A model generated the notes under the pieces. The model was not told where the DNA came from. It worked only from the letters and a program-made list of their open reading frames with translations, and did not search any database. DNA of 64,000 bases. Source: Candidatus Kuenenia stuttgartensis. GTDB taxonomy: Bacteria > Pseudomonadota > Alphaproteobacteria > SMXS01. Shown here in pieces: positions 10,183 through 20,051 of this stretch. A program made the translations under genes and the position numbers. Where the stretch lies: assembly GCA_943329845.2 (NCBI GenBank), contig CALQFM020000005.1, positions 27,303 through 91,302 of the forward strand, read 5' to 3'. Within the stretch, counting starts at the first letter, position 1, and every line of letters starts with the position of its first letter.

Positions 10183-11205
10183 GCCCACGACGCGGGCGGT
10201 GTAATCGACCATCGGCACGATACGGGCATAGTTGATCCGGGTCGGACCGATAACGCCCAGGATGCCGATGACGTTTCGTTGCTCGTTGGCGTAGGGGGCC
10301 AGAATCAGCGACGAGCCCGACAGGCTGAACAGCTGGTTTTCCGAGCCGATGAAGACGCGAACGCCCTCGGCTTCCTTCGCCAGGTCCAGCAAATGGATGA
10401 ACTCGCGCTTGTTTTCAAGGTCTTCCAGCAGCCGGCGGATGCGCTCCAGATCCTCGGCCGCCTCCAGGTTCTCCAGCAGGTGGCTCTGGCCGCGCACGAT
10501 CAGCGTCTGGTTGCCTTCGGTCGGGCCGGTCCAGATCGCGAGGCCGTCCTCGACCACCTTGCTTGACAGCGCGTCGAGCTGGGCCTGGTGCTCGGTCAAC
10601 TCGCTCAGGATGAAGGCCTTCGCCTCGTCCAGCGTCTTGCCGGTCATGCGCGCGTTCAGATAGTTGCCGGCGCGCTGCAGCGTCGACGGCATCATGTCGG
10701 CGGGCACCTCCATGATGCGGTTCTCCACCTGGCCGTCCTCGGTCACCAGCACGGCGAGCGCGCGGCCCGGGTTCAGGCTGACGAACTCGATGTGCCTTAT
10801 CGCCACGTTCAGCTTGGGCGCGATCACCAGACCGGCCGCGTGCGACAGGCCCGACAGCATCGCCGACGCCTGCTGCAGCACGCCGTCGATGGTCTGGCCG
10901 CCCGCGCCCATGCGGCCCTGGATGGCGTTGCGCTCGTCGTTACTCAAATTGCCGAATTCCAGCAGGCCGTCGACGAAGATGCGCAGGCCGCGCTCGGTCG
11001 GCAGCCGCCCGGCCGAGGTATGCGGCGCATAGAGGAGTCCTGCATCCTCCAGGTCGGCCATGACGTTGCGGATGCTGGCCGAGGACAGGTTCAGGCCCAG
11101 CCGCTGGACGAGGGTGCGCGAGCCCACCGGCTCGCCGGTTTCCAGGTAGGCCTCGACAATGCCGCGCATGATCTTGCGCGTGCGTTCGTTCAGTTCCTCG
11201 ATCAT
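10168..11205 (-). CDS. hrcA: Heat-inducible transcription repressor HrcA
   Basis: DNA-binding repressor of heat-shock genes that normally recognises CIRCE sites, with activity modulated by GroEL. The 345-residue length is normal. The N-terminal winged helix includes LNERTRKIMRGIVEAYLETGEPVGSRTL and LSSASIRNVMADLEDAGLL. The central and C-terminal parts show the HrcA dimerisation/GAF-like fold ending in GVIGPTRINYARIVPMVDYTARVV. The ATG at 11205 fits the conserved start. No CIRCE element was seen in the window, so its targets (for example groES-groEL) probably lie elsewhere. Divergent from rph. Confidence 0.95.
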   Translation of the reverse strand: MIEELNERTRKIMRGIVEAYLETGEPVGSRTLVQRLGLNLSSASIRNVMADLEDAGLLYAPHTSAGRLPTERGLRIFVDGLLEFGNLSNDERNAIQGRMGAGGQTIDGVLQQASAMLSGLSHAAGLVIAPKLNVAIRHIEFVSLNPGRALAVLVTEDGQVENRIMEVPADMMPSTLQRAGNYLNARMTGKTLDEAKAFILSELTEHQAQLDALSSKVVEDGLAIWTGPTEGNQTLIVRGQSHLLENLEAAEDLERIRRLLEDLENKREFIHLLDLAKEAEGVRVFIGSENQLFSLSGSSLILAPYANEQRNVIGILGVIGPTRINYARIVPMVDYTARVVGRLLS

Positions 11206-11214
11206 GACCCGACT

Positions 11215-11242
11215 ATGTAGGCAAACCGCCCCGCGGTTCAAC
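11215..11242 (-). promoter_or_regulatory. Possible RpoH-type promoter of hrcA-grpE
   Basis: On the minus strand GTTG (11242-11239), a 17-nt spacer and CCTACAT (11221-11215) match the alphaproteobacterial heat-shock consensus almost as well as the dnaK site. The -10 ends only nine bases before the hrcA ATG, so a transcript from here would be essentially leaderless. That either is real or argues against this promoter. Confidence 0.3.
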
Positions 11243-11330
11243 GTGAAGCGGACGCGGCGGGTCGTCGCGCTGGACGCGGCGGGAGACACGGACTAGAACG
11301 CTGCCACCATTCCTTGCGGGAAAACCCATC

Positions 11331-12050
11331 ATGCGCCCATCCGGCCGATCCCCCGACCAGCTCCGTCCGATCTCGCTGGAAACCGGCTTCTCCGCCTATG
11401 CGGAAGGCTCGTGCCTGGCGCGCTTCGGCGGCACCCACGTGCTGTGCACCGCCTCGCTCGACGAAGGCGTGCCCGGCTTCCTGCGCGGCAAGGGCAGCGG
11501 GTGGGTGACGGCGGAATACGGCATGTTGCCGCGCTCGACCCACACGCGCAGCTCGCGCGAAGCGGCGCGCGGCAAGCAGACCGGCCGCACCCAGGAAATC
11601 CAGCGCCTGATCGGCCGGAGCTTGCGCGCAGTCACCAACATGAAGGCGTTCGGCGAGCGCCAGATCGTCATCGACTGCGACGTGATCCAGGCCGACGGCG
11701 GCACCCGCACCGCGTCGATCACCGGCGGCTACGTGGCGCTCTACCTGTGCTTCAAGAAGATGCAGGACCAGGGCCTGATCGAGAACATCCCGCTGACCAG
11801 CCAGGTCGCCGCGGTGTCCTGCGGTATCTTCAACGGCCAGCCGGTGCTCGACCTGGACTATCTGGAGGATTCCAAGGCCCAGGCCGACGCCAATTTCGTG
11901 CTGACCGGCGCGGGCGGCATCGTCGAGATCCAGGGCACCGCCGAGGACGAGCCATTCTCCGAGGCCGAATTCCTCCACCTGCTGTCGCTCGCCAAGGGCG
12001 GCATCGCCGATCTGGCCCGCATCCAGCGCCAGGCGCTCGGGATCGAGTGA
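11331..12050 (+). CDS. rph: Ribonuclease PH
   Basis: Phosphorolytic 3'-5' exoribonuclease that trims tRNA 3' ends. The 239-residue protein has the family N-terminus [14 protein letters not shown]. It also has [20 protein letters not shown], the phosphate-site stretch [20 protein letters not shown], and the [19 protein letters not shown] core. The stop overlaps the rdgB ATG (TGATG), indicating translational coupling. The rph-rdgB-hemW order opposite hrcA is a familiar alphaproteobacterial arrangement. Confidence 0.97.
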   Translation: MRPSGRSPDQLRPISLETGFSAYAEGSCLARFGGTHVLCTASLDEGVPGFLRGKGSGWVTAEYGMLPRSTHTRSSREAARGKQTGRTQEIQRLIGRSLRAVTNMKAFGERQIVIDCDVIQADGGTRTASITGGYVALYLCFKKMQDQGLIENIPLTSQVAAVSCGIFNGQPVLDLDYLEDSKAQADANFVLTGAGGIVEIQGTAEDEPFSEAEFLHLLSLAKGGIADLARIQRQALGIE

Positions 12051-12649
12051 TGGCGCGGCGCTTTCCCGGCGGACGGCTGGTGGTCGCCACCCACAATCCG
12101 GGCAAGGTGCGCGAGATCAACGACCTGCTGCGTCCGTTCGACGTGGACGCGGTCTCGGCGGGAGAGCTCGGCCTGCCCGAGCCGGAAGAGACCGGCACGA
12201 CGTTCCGCGCCAACGCCGAGCTGAAGGCCCTGGCCGCCGCGGCCGCGTCGGGCCTGCCCGCGCTGGCCGACGATTCCGGCCTGTCGGTGGCGGAACTCGG
12301 CGGCGACCCGGGCATCTATTCGGCGCGCTGGGCCGGCGAGGCCAAGGATTTCGGCGTCGCCATGCGCAAGGTCCATGACCTGCTGCGGGAGGGCGGCAAG
12401 GACGGCAGCCGCGCCCATTTCACCTGCGCCCTGACCCTGGCCTGGCCCGACGGCCATGTGGAGACCTTCGAGGGCGAGATCCACGGCGACCTTGTCTGGC
12501 CGCCGCGCGGCGTGCACGGCTTCGGCTATGACCCCATCTTCCGGGCCGATGGCCACGACATCACCTTCGGCGAGATGGACCCCGACGAGAAGCACGCGAT
12601 CAGCCACCGCGCCGTGGCGTTCCGGCAGCTGATCGATGCGTGCTTCTGA
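12050..12649 (+). CDS. rdgB: XTP/dITP pyrophosphatase (RdgB/HAM1)
   Basis: House-cleaning enzyme that hydrolyses non-canonical purine triphosphates (dITP, XTP) to monophosphates. The 199-residue protein shows [13 protein letters not shown] at the nucleotide site, the [13 protein letters not shown] segment, ADDSGLSV with catalytic acids, GFGYDPIF, and the C-terminal SHR triad in [10 protein letters not shown]. It overlaps rph by one base and hemW by 14 bases, forming a tight three-gene operon. Confidence 0.96.
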   Translation: MARRFPGGRLVVATHNPGKVREINDLLRPFDVDAVSAGELGLPEPEETGTTFRANAELKALAAAAASGLPALADDSGLSVAELGGDPGIYSARWAGEAKDFGVAMRKVHDLLREGGKDGSRAHFTCALTLAWPDGHVETFEGEIHGDLVWPPRGVHGFGYDPIFRADGHDITFGEMDPDEKHAISHRAVAFRQLIDACF

Positions 12650-13808
12650 ACCCGGATTCCCTAAAGCTGGCTTTGCAGTCTACGTCCACTGGCCGTTCTG
12701 CCTGTCGAAATGCCCGTATTGCGACTTCAACAGCCATGTCCGCGAGGCGGTCGACCAGGACCGCTGGCGCGCCGGCCTGCTGCGCGAGATCGATCACTAC
12801 GCTGCGCTGACGCCGGGGCGCACCGTCACCAGCGTGTTCTTCGGCGGCGGCACGCCGTCGCTGATGGCGCCGGAGACCACGGCGGCGGTGATCGACCGCA
12901 TCGGCGAACGCTGGGGCTTTGCCGACAATCCCGAGATCACGCTCGAGGCCAATCCGACCAGCGTCGAGGCGGGCCGCTTCACCGCCTATGAAAAGGCCGG
13001 CGTCAACCGGGTCTCGCTGGGCGTGCAGGCGCTGAACGACGCCGACCTGAAGGCGCTGGGCCGCGGCCACAGCGTCACCCAGGCGCTGGACGCCGTGGCG
13101 CTCGCCCGCGACACCTTCCCCCGCTACAGCTTCGACCTGATCTATGCCCGGCCGGGCCAGACCGTGCCGCTGTGGGAAGCCGAGCTGGCGCGTGGACTGG
13201 CGCTGGCGGGTGACCATCTGTCGCTCTACCAGCTCACCATCGAGGAAGGCACCGCCTTCCACGCCGCGTTCCGCGACGGCCGCTTGGTGCTGCCCGACGA
13301 GGACACGTCCGCCGAGCTGTACGAGGTGACGCAGGCCATGACCGGCGCCGCCGGCATGCCCGCCTACGAGATCTCCAACCACGCCGCGCCGGGCGGCGAG
13401 AGCCGGCACAACATGACCTACTGGCGCTACGGCGAATATGCCGGCATCGGCCCCGGCGCCCATGGCCGCCTCCATCTCGGCGCGGTGACCGCGACCGCCC
13501 AGCGCCGCAAGCCCGAGACCTGGCTCGACCTGGTCGAGGCGCAGGGTCACGGCACCGAATTGATGAACGCCGTACCACCCGCCGAAAGCGCCGAGGAGAT
13601 GGTGATGATGGGCCTGCGCACGGTCGAGGGCGTCGACCTGGCGCGGCTGGCGGCGATTTCGGGCGGCAGGCTGGAGGATGTAGTCGATCGCGAGCGGCTG
13701 GCCGATTTGCTTGATCAGGGGATGCTGCTGCGCACGCCGGACGCTCTGAAGGCCACGCAGCAAGCCTGGCCGGTCCTCAACGAAGTGATCCGGCGGCTGC
13801 TGGGTTAG
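12636..13808 (+). CDS. hemW: HemW-type radical SAM heme chaperone
   Basis: Radical SAM protein of the coproporphyrinogen-dehydrogenase-like group. HemW homologues bind heme and deliver it rather than oxidise coproporphyrinogen. The 390-residue protein has the cluster motif C22-X3-C26-X2-C29 in [19 protein letters not shown], then [10 protein letters not shown] and [12 protein letters not shown]. The [21 protein letters not shown] block is also typical of HemW. HemN proteins usually have an extra upstream region absent here. It is the last gene of the rph-rdgB-hemW operon. Confidence 0.92.
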   Translation: MRASEPGFPKAGFAVYVHWPFCLSKCPYCDFNSHVREAVDQDRWRAGLLREIDHYAALTPGRTVTSVFFGGGTPSLMAPETTAAVIDRIGERWGFADNPEITLEANPTSVEAGRFTAYEKAGVNRVSLGVQALNDADLKALGRGHSVTQALDAVALARDTFPRYSFDLIYARPGQTVPLWEAELARGLALAGDHLSLYQLTIEEGTAFHAAFRDGRLVLPDEDTSAELYEVTQAMTGAAGMPAYEISNHAAPGGESRHNMTYWRYGEYAGIGPGAHGRLHLGAVTATAQRRKPETWLDLVEAQGHGTELMNAVPPAESAEEMVMMGLRTVEGVDLARLAAISGGRLEDVVDRERLADLLDQGMLLRTPDALKATQQAWPVLNEVIRRLLG

Positions 13809-13842
13809 CCTAACCCCACCCTATAATTTTGGGCTAAAACCC

Positions 13843-15150
13843 CTACGGCCGCGCGACCGGCGCGCCGAATTCCTGCGGCGCCGGGTCCACCGTGTTCATG
13901 CCCGACGGGGTGATCTGGATCACCGCCAGGCCGCGCTCGGCGACGCCCTCGCGGTCGAAGCGGAACACGCCGTCGATGCCGGCGAAGCCCTTCGCGTCGG
14001 CCAGCGCCGACGCCGTGAACGGCCGGTCGGGATGCATCTTCTTCAAGGCGGCGACCAGCGCCACCGCATCATAGGCGATGCTCGACACCCGCGGCGCGGT
14101 GCCGCCATAGACCCTGCCGTAATGGGTCGAGAAGGTCACGCCGGTCTCGGGCGACGGGCCCGCATAGAACGCGCCGGCCAGCGCCGGTTCGTTCTTCAGG
14201 CTGGCGTCGTCCCACAGGCCGGTGCCGAGGAACTTCACCTTCTCCGGCTCGATGTCGTAATAGGGCAGCATGGGCGCCAGGGTCTTCAGCAGCCCGCCGC
14301 CGGTGGCGATCAGCAGCGCGTCGAACTGGTACTGGTAGACCGGCTGCTGCACATAGGGCGGCGCGCCGGGAACGGCCGGCGGCACCGGCTCGGTCGACGG
14401 CACCTGGACCTTGCGCGCGGCCAGGCGCTGCACCGGCGGCGCCAGCGCCTCCTCGGTCTCCTGGAACGGCTCGATGGCGACGATCGTGCCGCCATATTTC
14501 GACGCGGCGTTGCGCAAGGCCTCGGTCACCATGGTGCCATAGGCGGATTCGGGCACCAGCGCGGCCAGCCGCTTGTAGCCCTGGTCGATGGAATATTTGA
14601 CGATCCGGTCCACCTGCTGCTGCGGCGTGAAGCCCAGGATGTAGACGCCGCCGCCGGCCACGGTCCGGTCGCTGGAGAAACCCACCAGCGGCACCTTGTA
14701 CTGCTTCGCCACCGGCCCGGCCGCGCGGATGCCGTCGGCGAAGATCGGCCCCAGCAGGATCTGCGCGCCATTGTCGATGGCGTCCTGCGCCGCGCCCGCC
14801 GCGCCCTTCGGGCCCTCGGTGTCGCGCGGCAGCAGCACGATGGTGGGATCCTGCACGTCGAACAGCGCCAGCTGCGCCGCGTCCAGCATGGCCTGGCCCA
14901 ACGCCTGGTTGCGGCCCGACAGCGGCAGCAGGAGGCCGACCTTGGTGAAGCCCTTCTCGAAATACTTGTCCGGCCGCTGGGGCAGGGTCGGCAGTTCCTC
15001 CTCCGGCGGCGGCAGGGCGGCCACCACCTGCGGCGGCGGCGGCGGCGCGACCACCTCTTCCCGGACGCCGCCGCAGCTGGCCAACGCCAGCATGGACGCC
15101 GCAAGCAAAAGCGGGCAAAGATGGTTTCGGATCAGGCGGAAGAACGTCAT
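13843..15150 (-). CDS. LpoA-like penicillin-binding protein activator lipoprotein
   Basis: A 435-residue lipoprotein with a signal peptide ending in the lipobox LASC (Cys26), followed by a Pro-rich linker (VVAPPPPPQ). A periplasmic-binding fold of the Peripla_BP_6/LpoA type starts near KVGLLLPLSGRNQALGQAML. In Gammaproteobacteria LpoA activates PBP1A and lies next to rsmI and yraN, the same neighbourhood as here, which supports the call. The activity itself is inferred. It diverges from rsmI with a short shared promoter region. Confidence 0.8.
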   Translation of the reverse strand: MTFFRLIRNHLCPLLLAASMLALASCGGVREEVVAPPPPPQVVAALPPPEEELPTLPQRPDKYFEKGFTKVGLLLPLSGRNQALGQAMLDAAQLALFDVQDPTIVLLPRDTEGPKGAAGAAQDAIDNGAQILLGPIFADGIRAAGPVAKQYKVPLVGFSSDRTVAGGGVYILGFTPQQQVDRIVKYSIDQGYKRLAALVPESAYGTMVTEALRNAASKYGGTIVAIEPFQETEEALAPPVQRLAARKVQVPSTEPVPPAVPGAPPYVQQPVYQYQFDALLIATGGGLLKTLAPMLPYYDIEPEKVKFLGTGLWDDASLKNEPALAGAFYAGPSPETGVTFSTHYGRVYGGTAPRVSSIAYDAVALVAALKKMHPDRPFTASALADAKGFAGIDGVFRFDREGVAERGLAVIQITPSGMNTVDPAPQEFGAPVARP

Positions 15151-15216
15151 GCAGGCGGGCCTTTAGGAAGGCGAATTCGGTCGGATGCGCCTGATCGGGC
15201 TGAACAGGAACACCCC

Positions 15217-16089
15217 ATGACTATGGAAGCCCCCGAAGGCCAAGTCAAACTGACGCCCGGCCTTTACCTCGTCGCGACCCCCATCGGCAATCTGCGCGAC
15301 GTCACCCTGCGCGCGCTCGATGTGCTGCGCGCCGTGAGCGTCGTCGCCTGCGAGGACACGCGGATCACCAGGCGGCTGATGGACCGGTACGCCATTCCCA
15401 CGCCGCTGTCGCGCTACGACGACCACAGCAGCGACGCCGACCGCCAGCGGCTGATCGACCGCATGAAGGCGGGCGAGGCGGTGGCGCTGGCTAGCGACGC
15501 GGGCACGCCGCTGGTTTCCGATCCCGGCTTCAAGCTGGTGCGCGCGGCCATCGCCGAGGGCGTCGACGTGGTGCCGATCCCCGGCCCGTCCTCGGTGCTG
15601 GCGGCGCTGTGCGTGGCCGGCCTGCCGACCGACCGGTTCAGCTTCGGCGGCTTCCTGCCGGAAAAGCAGGTGGCGCGCCAGAACGCGCTCAACGAGGCGC
15701 TGCGGCTGCCCGGCACCATCGTGGTGTTCGAATCCGCCCGCCGGCTGCCCGCCTCGCTGGCCGACCTTGCCGCCATCGCCCCCGGCCGGCCCGTCGTCGT
15801 CGCCCGCGAGCTGACCAAGCATTTCGAGGAGGCGGTGCGCGGCACCGCCGCCGAACTGGCGGCGCGCTACCACAAGGACGGCCCGCCGCGCGGCGAGGTG
15901 GTGCTGGTGATCGGCCCGCCCGACGAGGCCGATCCCGACGCCGCCGACCTGGACGCGGCGCTGCGCAGCGCCCTGCGCGACCTGTCGGTGAAGGAGGCGG
16001 CCAGCGCCGTCGCCTTCATGCTCAAGCTGCCGCGGCGGCAGGTCTATGCCCGCGCCGTCGAGCTGTCCCAGGGACCAGAGGGCGAATGA
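15217..16089 (+). CDS. rsmI: 16S rRNA (cytidine1402-2'-O)-methyltransferase
   Basis: SAM-dependent methyltransferase of the tetrapyrrole-methylase fold that modifies C1402 of 16S rRNA. The 290-residue protein has LYLVATPIGNLRDVTLRAL at the start. It continues with VACEDTRITRRLM, ALASDAGTPLVSDPG, VPIPGPSSVLAAL and FGGFLPEKQVARQN, all signature blocks. The ATG at 15217 is chosen; the open frame upstream is antisense to the lipoprotein gene. It is followed by yraN 10 nt downstream. Confidence 0.95.
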   Translation: MTMEAPEGQVKLTPGLYLVATPIGNLRDVTLRALDVLRAVSVVACEDTRITRRLMDRYAIPTPLSRYDDHSSDADRQRLIDRMKAGEAVALASDAGTPLVSDPGFKLVRAAIAEGVDVVPIPGPSSVLAALCVAGLPTDRFSFGGFLPEKQVARQNALNEALRLPGTIVVFESARRLPASLADLAAIAPGRPVVVARELTKHFEEAVRGTAAELAARYHKDGPPRGEVVLVIGPPDEADPDAADLDAALRSALRDLSVKEAASAVAFMLKLPRRQVYARAVELSQGPEGE

Positions 16090-16099
16090 GGGGCGGCGC

Positions 16100-16468
16100 A
16101 TGAGGACGACGGCGCAGCGCCGTCGCGCGTTCCAGGCCGGCCGCAAGGCCGAGACGCTGTGCTGCTGGCTGCTGCGGCTGAAGGGCTACCGCATCCTGGC
16201 GCGCAACTGGAAGACGCCGGTGGGCGAGGCCGACATCGTCGCCCGGCGCGGCCGGTTGCTGGTGTTCGTCGAGGTCAAGGCCTGCGCCAGCCACGGCGCC
16301 GGCATCGAGGCGGTGTCACCCAAGCAGCAGCGCCGCGTGCGGCGCGCGGCCGAGGTCTATATCGCCGCCCATCCGGCGCTGGCCGCGCTGGACATGCGGT
16401 TCGACATCATGACAATTGCGCCCCGAAGCTGGCCGACCCATAGTCCGGGCGCCTGGGGATATGAATAG
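16100..16468 (+). CDS. yraN: UPF0102 family putative endonuclease (YraN)
   Basis: A 122-residue protein of the UPF0102/YraN family, which has a restriction-endonuclease-like fold. It has GRKAETLCCWLLRLKGY, then RNWKTPVGEADIVARRG and VFVEVKA, giving the D...E-X-K arrangement of PD-(D/E)XK nucleases. The biochemical role remains poorly defined. It is co-directional between rsmI and gshB, a conserved neighbourhood in proteobacteria. Confidence 0.9.
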   Translation: MRTTAQRRRAFQAGRKAETLCCWLLRLKGYRILARNWKTPVGEADIVARRGRLLVFVEVKACASHGAGIEAVSPKQQRRVRRAAEVYIAAHPALAALDMRFDIMTIAPRSWPTHSPGAWGYE

Positions 16469-16480
16469 GGAACCTGCCGC

Positions 16481-17428
16481 ATGAGTCTTGCCGTCGCCAT
16501 CCAGATGGACCCGATCGCCGGCATCAACATCAACGGCGACAGCACCTTCGCGCTGGCGCTCGAGGCCCAGCGCCGCGGCCACGGCCTCTACTACTATTTG
16601 CCGAAGGATCTGAGCTTCGTTCACGGCCGCGTCGTCGCCTTCGCCCACCCGTTGGAGGTCCGGCGCGAGCAGGGCAACCATTTCAGCCTGGGCGCGGGCG
16701 AGACCATCGACCTGGCCACCTTCGACGTCGTCCTGCTGCGCCAGGACCCGCCCTTCGACATGGGCTACATCACCACCACCCACTTGCTCGAGCACGTCCA
16801 CCCCAAGACGCTGGTGGTGAACGACCCGCACCATGTGCGCAACGCCCCGGAGAAGCTGTTCGTCACCCGCTTCCCCGACCTGATGCCGCCGACCCTGATC
16901 AGCGCCGCCAAGCGCGACATCGAGGAGTTCCGCCGCGAGCACCAGGACATCATCATGAAGCCGCTGTTCGGCAATGGCGGCGCCGGCGTGTTCCGGGTCA
17001 AGCCCGAGGACGAGAACTTCAACGCCCTGTTCGAGATGTTCACCCAGTTCTACCGCGAGCCCATCGTGGTGCAGCGCTACGTGCCCGAGGTGCGCCAGGG
17101 CGACAAGCGGATCATCATCGTCGACGGCCGCGCGGTGGGCGCCATCAACCGGGTGCCGGCGCAGGGCGAAAGCCGCTCCAACATGCATGTGGGCGGCCGG
17201 CCCGAGAAGTCGACGCTCACCAGGCGCGAGAAGGAGATCTGCGAGGCCATCGGCCCGGCGCTGGCCGAACGCGGCCTGATCTTCGTCGGCATCGACGTGA
17301 TCGGCGACTACCTCACCGAGATCAACGTCACCTCGCCCACCGGCATCCAGGAAATCGACCGCTTCGACAACGCGAATATCGCGGGGTTGGTGTGGGATGC
17401 GATCGAGGCCCGGCGGGTGAGGATGTAG
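16481..17428 (+). CDS. gshB: Glutathione synthetase
   Basis: ATP-grasp ligase joining gamma-glutamylcysteine and glycine to make glutathione. The 315-residue protein begins with the prokaryotic GshB N-terminal domain ([16 protein letters not shown], ending near [20 protein letters not shown]). The ATP-grasp domain follows, with [15 protein letters not shown] and [17 protein letters not shown] as nucleotide and metal-binding segments. It starts 12 nt after yraN and closes the rsmI-yraN-gshB operon. Confidence 0.97.
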   Translation: MSLAVAIQMDPIAGININGDSTFALALEAQRRGHGLYYYLPKDLSFVHGRVVAFAHPLEVRREQGNHFSLGAGETIDLATFDVVLLRQDPPFDMGYITTTHLLEHVHPKTLVVNDPHHVRNAPEKLFVTRFPDLMPPTLISAAKRDIEEFRREHQDIIMKPLFGNGGAGVFRVKPEDENFNALFEMFTQFYREPIVVQRYVPEVRQGDKRIIIVDGRAVGAINRVPAQGESRSNMHVGGRPEKSTLTRREKEICEAIGPALAERGLIFVGIDVIGDYLTEINVTSPTGIQEIDRFDNANIAGLVWDAIEARRVRM

Positions 17429-17556
17429 TCTGCGCACCGGAGGTGCCGCTCTCGCTGGCGCCTCTATGCGCCGACGACCAACTTAAGCCGTCCTGTGCCA
17501 CAAGACCTGCCGATTTATTCGTGTTTGGACGGGATTCAATTGTCTCCGGAACTCGC

Positions 17557-18075
17557 CTAATCCCACGAGTCTGGATCGTTGATCCGGCTGATCCAGTAGT
17601 CGTCGAGGTTCATTAGCGCCTCTGCAAGACGAGTGTGCCCCTTGGCCACTGCTTGGGCCGCTGCGACGGACAGCATCATACCTTCGTTCCACGGGTCGCC
17701 CCGATGTGCGACGATGCAGTCCATCAGCAGCGACAACCCGTCAGTGTACGCGGAAGCCAAATCGCGTGGGATTTTCGGCCCGCGGCCGGCCGCCCTTGCT
17801 ACTTCGATCGAGGTCGGAAGCAGGAAAAAACTGGAGTCTATCGGACCGGCCGTATCGAGCCCGATTTTAACAATGTGCGGCAGTGCCGCATATGAGGCGG
17901 TGTAGACATCGTCCTGGTGACACAGGCTCGACCATAAGGTGAACCACGGCTCGTCGGAAACATCACCCTTCGGTCCAGGTGAGCCTTCCAGTTGGCCAAG
18001 AAGCGCGGGAATATCCGATGCCGGGCCATAGGCATGGCTCAACTCGGACCAGCGCGGGTCATCAAGTGAAAGCAT
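17557..18075 (-). CDS. Hypothetical protein, 172 residues
   Basis: No family can be named with confidence. The ATG at 18075 follows GGAG with six bases of spacing; a TTG four codons earlier is in frame but poorly placed. It reads as a soluble, mostly helical protein with HQDDVYTASYAALPHIVKIG in the middle. A small helical repeat or immunity-type protein is one possibility. Composition is less GC-rich than the adjacent gshB operon, and the gene stands alone, consistent with accessory DNA. Confidence 0.6.
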   Translation of the reverse strand: MLSLDDPRWSELSHAYGPASDIPALLGQLEGSPGPKGDVSDEPWFTLWSSLCHQDDVYTASYAALPHIVKIGLDTAGPIDSSFFLLPTSIEVARAAGRGPKIPRDLASAYTDGLSLLMDCIVAHRGDPWNEGMMLSVAAAQAVAKGHTRLAEALMNLDDYWISRINDPDSWD

Positions 18076-18215
18076 GTGGCTCTCCAAAGGGCGACGCAGT
18101 TTCAGATAGCCGATAGACCGCCCGGAAAGTCAAATGCCTACCGCGTTGCGTTGGAGAACGCTCCCGTAACGGAGTATTCTCGGTCCGCTGGGGGCGCTGA
18201 GGGGGGAGACGCATC

Positions 18216-18527
18216 ATGGATGCGGTGTCCGCGCAGGATGCCGCCCGGCTGGCGGCATCGGTCTACCGCGCTCTGATCGGCGAACGCGCCGGCGACAAGT
18301 ACAAGGCCCACGACCTGGCGACGGCGCCCGGCAGCGGCGTTGACCGTTCCGTGCTGCGCACCTTGCTGATCAAGACGACCTCCGGCGACTACGCCGCCGG
18401 CAAGGAGGAGCAAGGCCGACTAGACCATCGCGTTCACCCGCTTGTAGCGAGCCTGCGACCCGGCACGGAACTGCAATCATTCGCCGCTAGTATGACCGCG
18501 CCTGAGGCGGCCGGAGGGCAGGCGTGA
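18216..18527 (+). CDS. Short hypothetical protein, possibly a gene remnant
   Basis: A 103-codon frame with a strong Shine-Dalgarno (GGGGGGAG, seven bases before ATG). The first 70 residues (SAQDAARLAASVYRALIG onward) look protein-like. The last third looks like untranslated spacer and carries the ribosome-binding site of the next gene. It may be the surviving N-terminus of a longer protein, possibly of an alpha/beta-hydrolase-related family, but this is a weak resemblance. The end overlaps the following GTG start by four bases. Confidence 0.4.
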   Translation: MDAVSAQDAARLAASVYRALIGERAGDKYKAHDLATAPGSGVDRSVLRTLLIKTTSGDYAAGKEEQGRLDHRVHPLVASLRPGTELQSFAASMTAPEAAGGQA

Positions 18528-19291
18528 AAAAACGACGCACGGAATTGTTGCCATTTGATGAAGCGCTCCCAATATCCTTGCTCCTAGGAGCAAGGCCCAT
18601 GGATCTGAGCGGCGTTTTCGACAATTCGGGAAGTTTGCGGGGGCCGTCCTACGGCGACCTGCACCGTGAGTTCAAGTCAGCGGCGACCTACTGGCCCAAA
18701 AGCGCGCCGGTCGACGGCCTGCCGCGCGGCGACGGTCACACCGTGCTGGTGGTGCCCGGCCTACTGACCACCGACGCCTTCACCTTCGCCCTGCGCCAGT
18801 TCCTCACACGCTGCGGCTATCATGTCGAAGGCTGGCAGATGGGCTTCAATCTCGGCCCGACGACGCGGGCCATCGCCGGCCTGACCAAGCGCCTCGAGCG
18901 TCTCAGCAAGCGCGAGGGCGGTCCGATCAGCCTGATCGGCGTCAGCATGGGCGGCATCCTGGCGCGGCACCTGGCGCACGAGAATCCCGACCTGATCCGC
19001 AAACTGGCGACCGTGGTCAGTCCGGTACGTTTCCCTACCGCCTCGAACCTTGAGCCGCTGATCCGCGTGCTGTCGCCCCTCTACAGCAAGGATGTCAGCC
19101 CGCGGGACTATGCGCGGCCGCTGGAAATGCCGGTGATGGCGGTCTACACCAAGGACGACGGCCTGATCGCCTGGGAAACCTGCCGGGGCGCCGACGACCA
19201 TGCGCACCATGTCGAGGTCGAAGGCGGCCACGTCACCATCTGCCGCAACCCGCAGGTGCACCGCGCGCTGGCCGAATGGCTGGCGGCCTGA
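18524..19291 (+). CDS. Alpha/beta hydrolase
   Basis: A 255-residue esterase/lipase-like protein. After an N-terminal region of about 80 residues, HTVLVVPGLLTTDAFTFALR supplies the first strand and oxyanion region. GVSMGGIL is the nucleophile elbow (catalytic Ser), followed by VMAVYTKDDGLI with the likely acid and EGGHVTI with the catalytic His. The GTG start follows GGAGGGCAGGC. No secretion signal is evident and the substrate is unknown. Confidence 0.8.
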   Translation: MKKRRTELLPFDEALPISLLLGARPMDLSGVFDNSGSLRGPSYGDLHREFKSAATYWPKSAPVDGLPRGDGHTVLVVPGLLTTDAFTFALRQFLTRCGYHVEGWQMGFNLGPTTRAIAGLTKRLERLSKREGGPISLIGVSMGGILARHLAHENPDLIRKLATVVSPVRFPTASNLEPLIRVLSPLYSKDVSPRDYARPLEMPVMAVYTKDDGLIAWETCRGADDHAHHVEVEGGHVTICRNPQVHRALAEWLAA

Positions 19292-19346
19292 TCATCCGTT
19301 AGCGTCGGTAGCCGTTTGCCGGTAGGATTTCCGGCAAGGGGTGCGC

Positions 19347-20051
19347 ATGCCTGCCAGAGATACATCGCCGCACGGAAAACCGATCCTCGTCATCTTCGAC
19401 GTGGACGGCACGCTGGTCGACAGCCGCGCCTTCATCGTCGAGACCCAGCGCCGCACCTTCTTCGCCCATGGGCTGACGCCGCCGTCCGCCCGGCAGGGGC
19501 TGTCGCTGATCGGCCTGTCCCTGCGGGAGTGGGTCGAGCAACTCGCCGGCCCCGAGGCGCCCATCGATGCCATGGTCGATACCTATCGCCGGTTCATGCC
19601 GGTGCTGCGCAACGACCCGTAATACCGCGAGGTGCTGTTCCCCGGGATCAAGGCACTGCTCGACCGGCTGGCGGCGCGGGCCGACGTGGCGCTGGGCCTC
19701 GCCACCGGCCACCAGATGACCAGCGTCGGCGAGCTGGTCAGCAACTTCGGCTGGCACGGCTTGTTCCGCACGGTCCAGACACCCGACAACGCCCCGTCGA
19801 AGCCCGATCCCGGCATGATCCTGAACGCCATGCAGGCGACCGGCGCGGCGCCGTCCGATACGGTGATGATCGGCGACAGCACCGTCGACATGGTCATGGC
19901 GAAGGCGGCCGGCGTCACCGCCGTCGGCGTCTCGTGGGGCTACAACCCGCCGGTCAAGCTGTACGCCGCCGGCGCCGACCGGGTGGTGGATTCGGTCGAG
20001 GCGCTCCGCTTCATGCTGGACGCCCGGTTCCCGCCCGGAGAGGCCGGATGA
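19347..20051 (+). pseudogene. HAD-family phosphatase interrupted by an in-frame TAA
   Basis: The reading frame encodes a phosphoglycolate-phosphatase-like HAD protein, with motif I FDVDGTLVDS near the start and the motif III/IV region KPDPGMI...VMIGDSTVDMVMA. The frame is broken by TAA at 19620-19622, after RFMPVLRNDP. Translation resumes in the same frame with YREVLFPGIKALLDRL. Restoring Glu (GAA to TAA is one base) gives a continuous protein of about 234 residues. The ATG at 19347 has AAGGGG upstream. It overlaps the next gene by ATGA. It is either a pseudogene or a base-call error. Confidence 0.85.
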
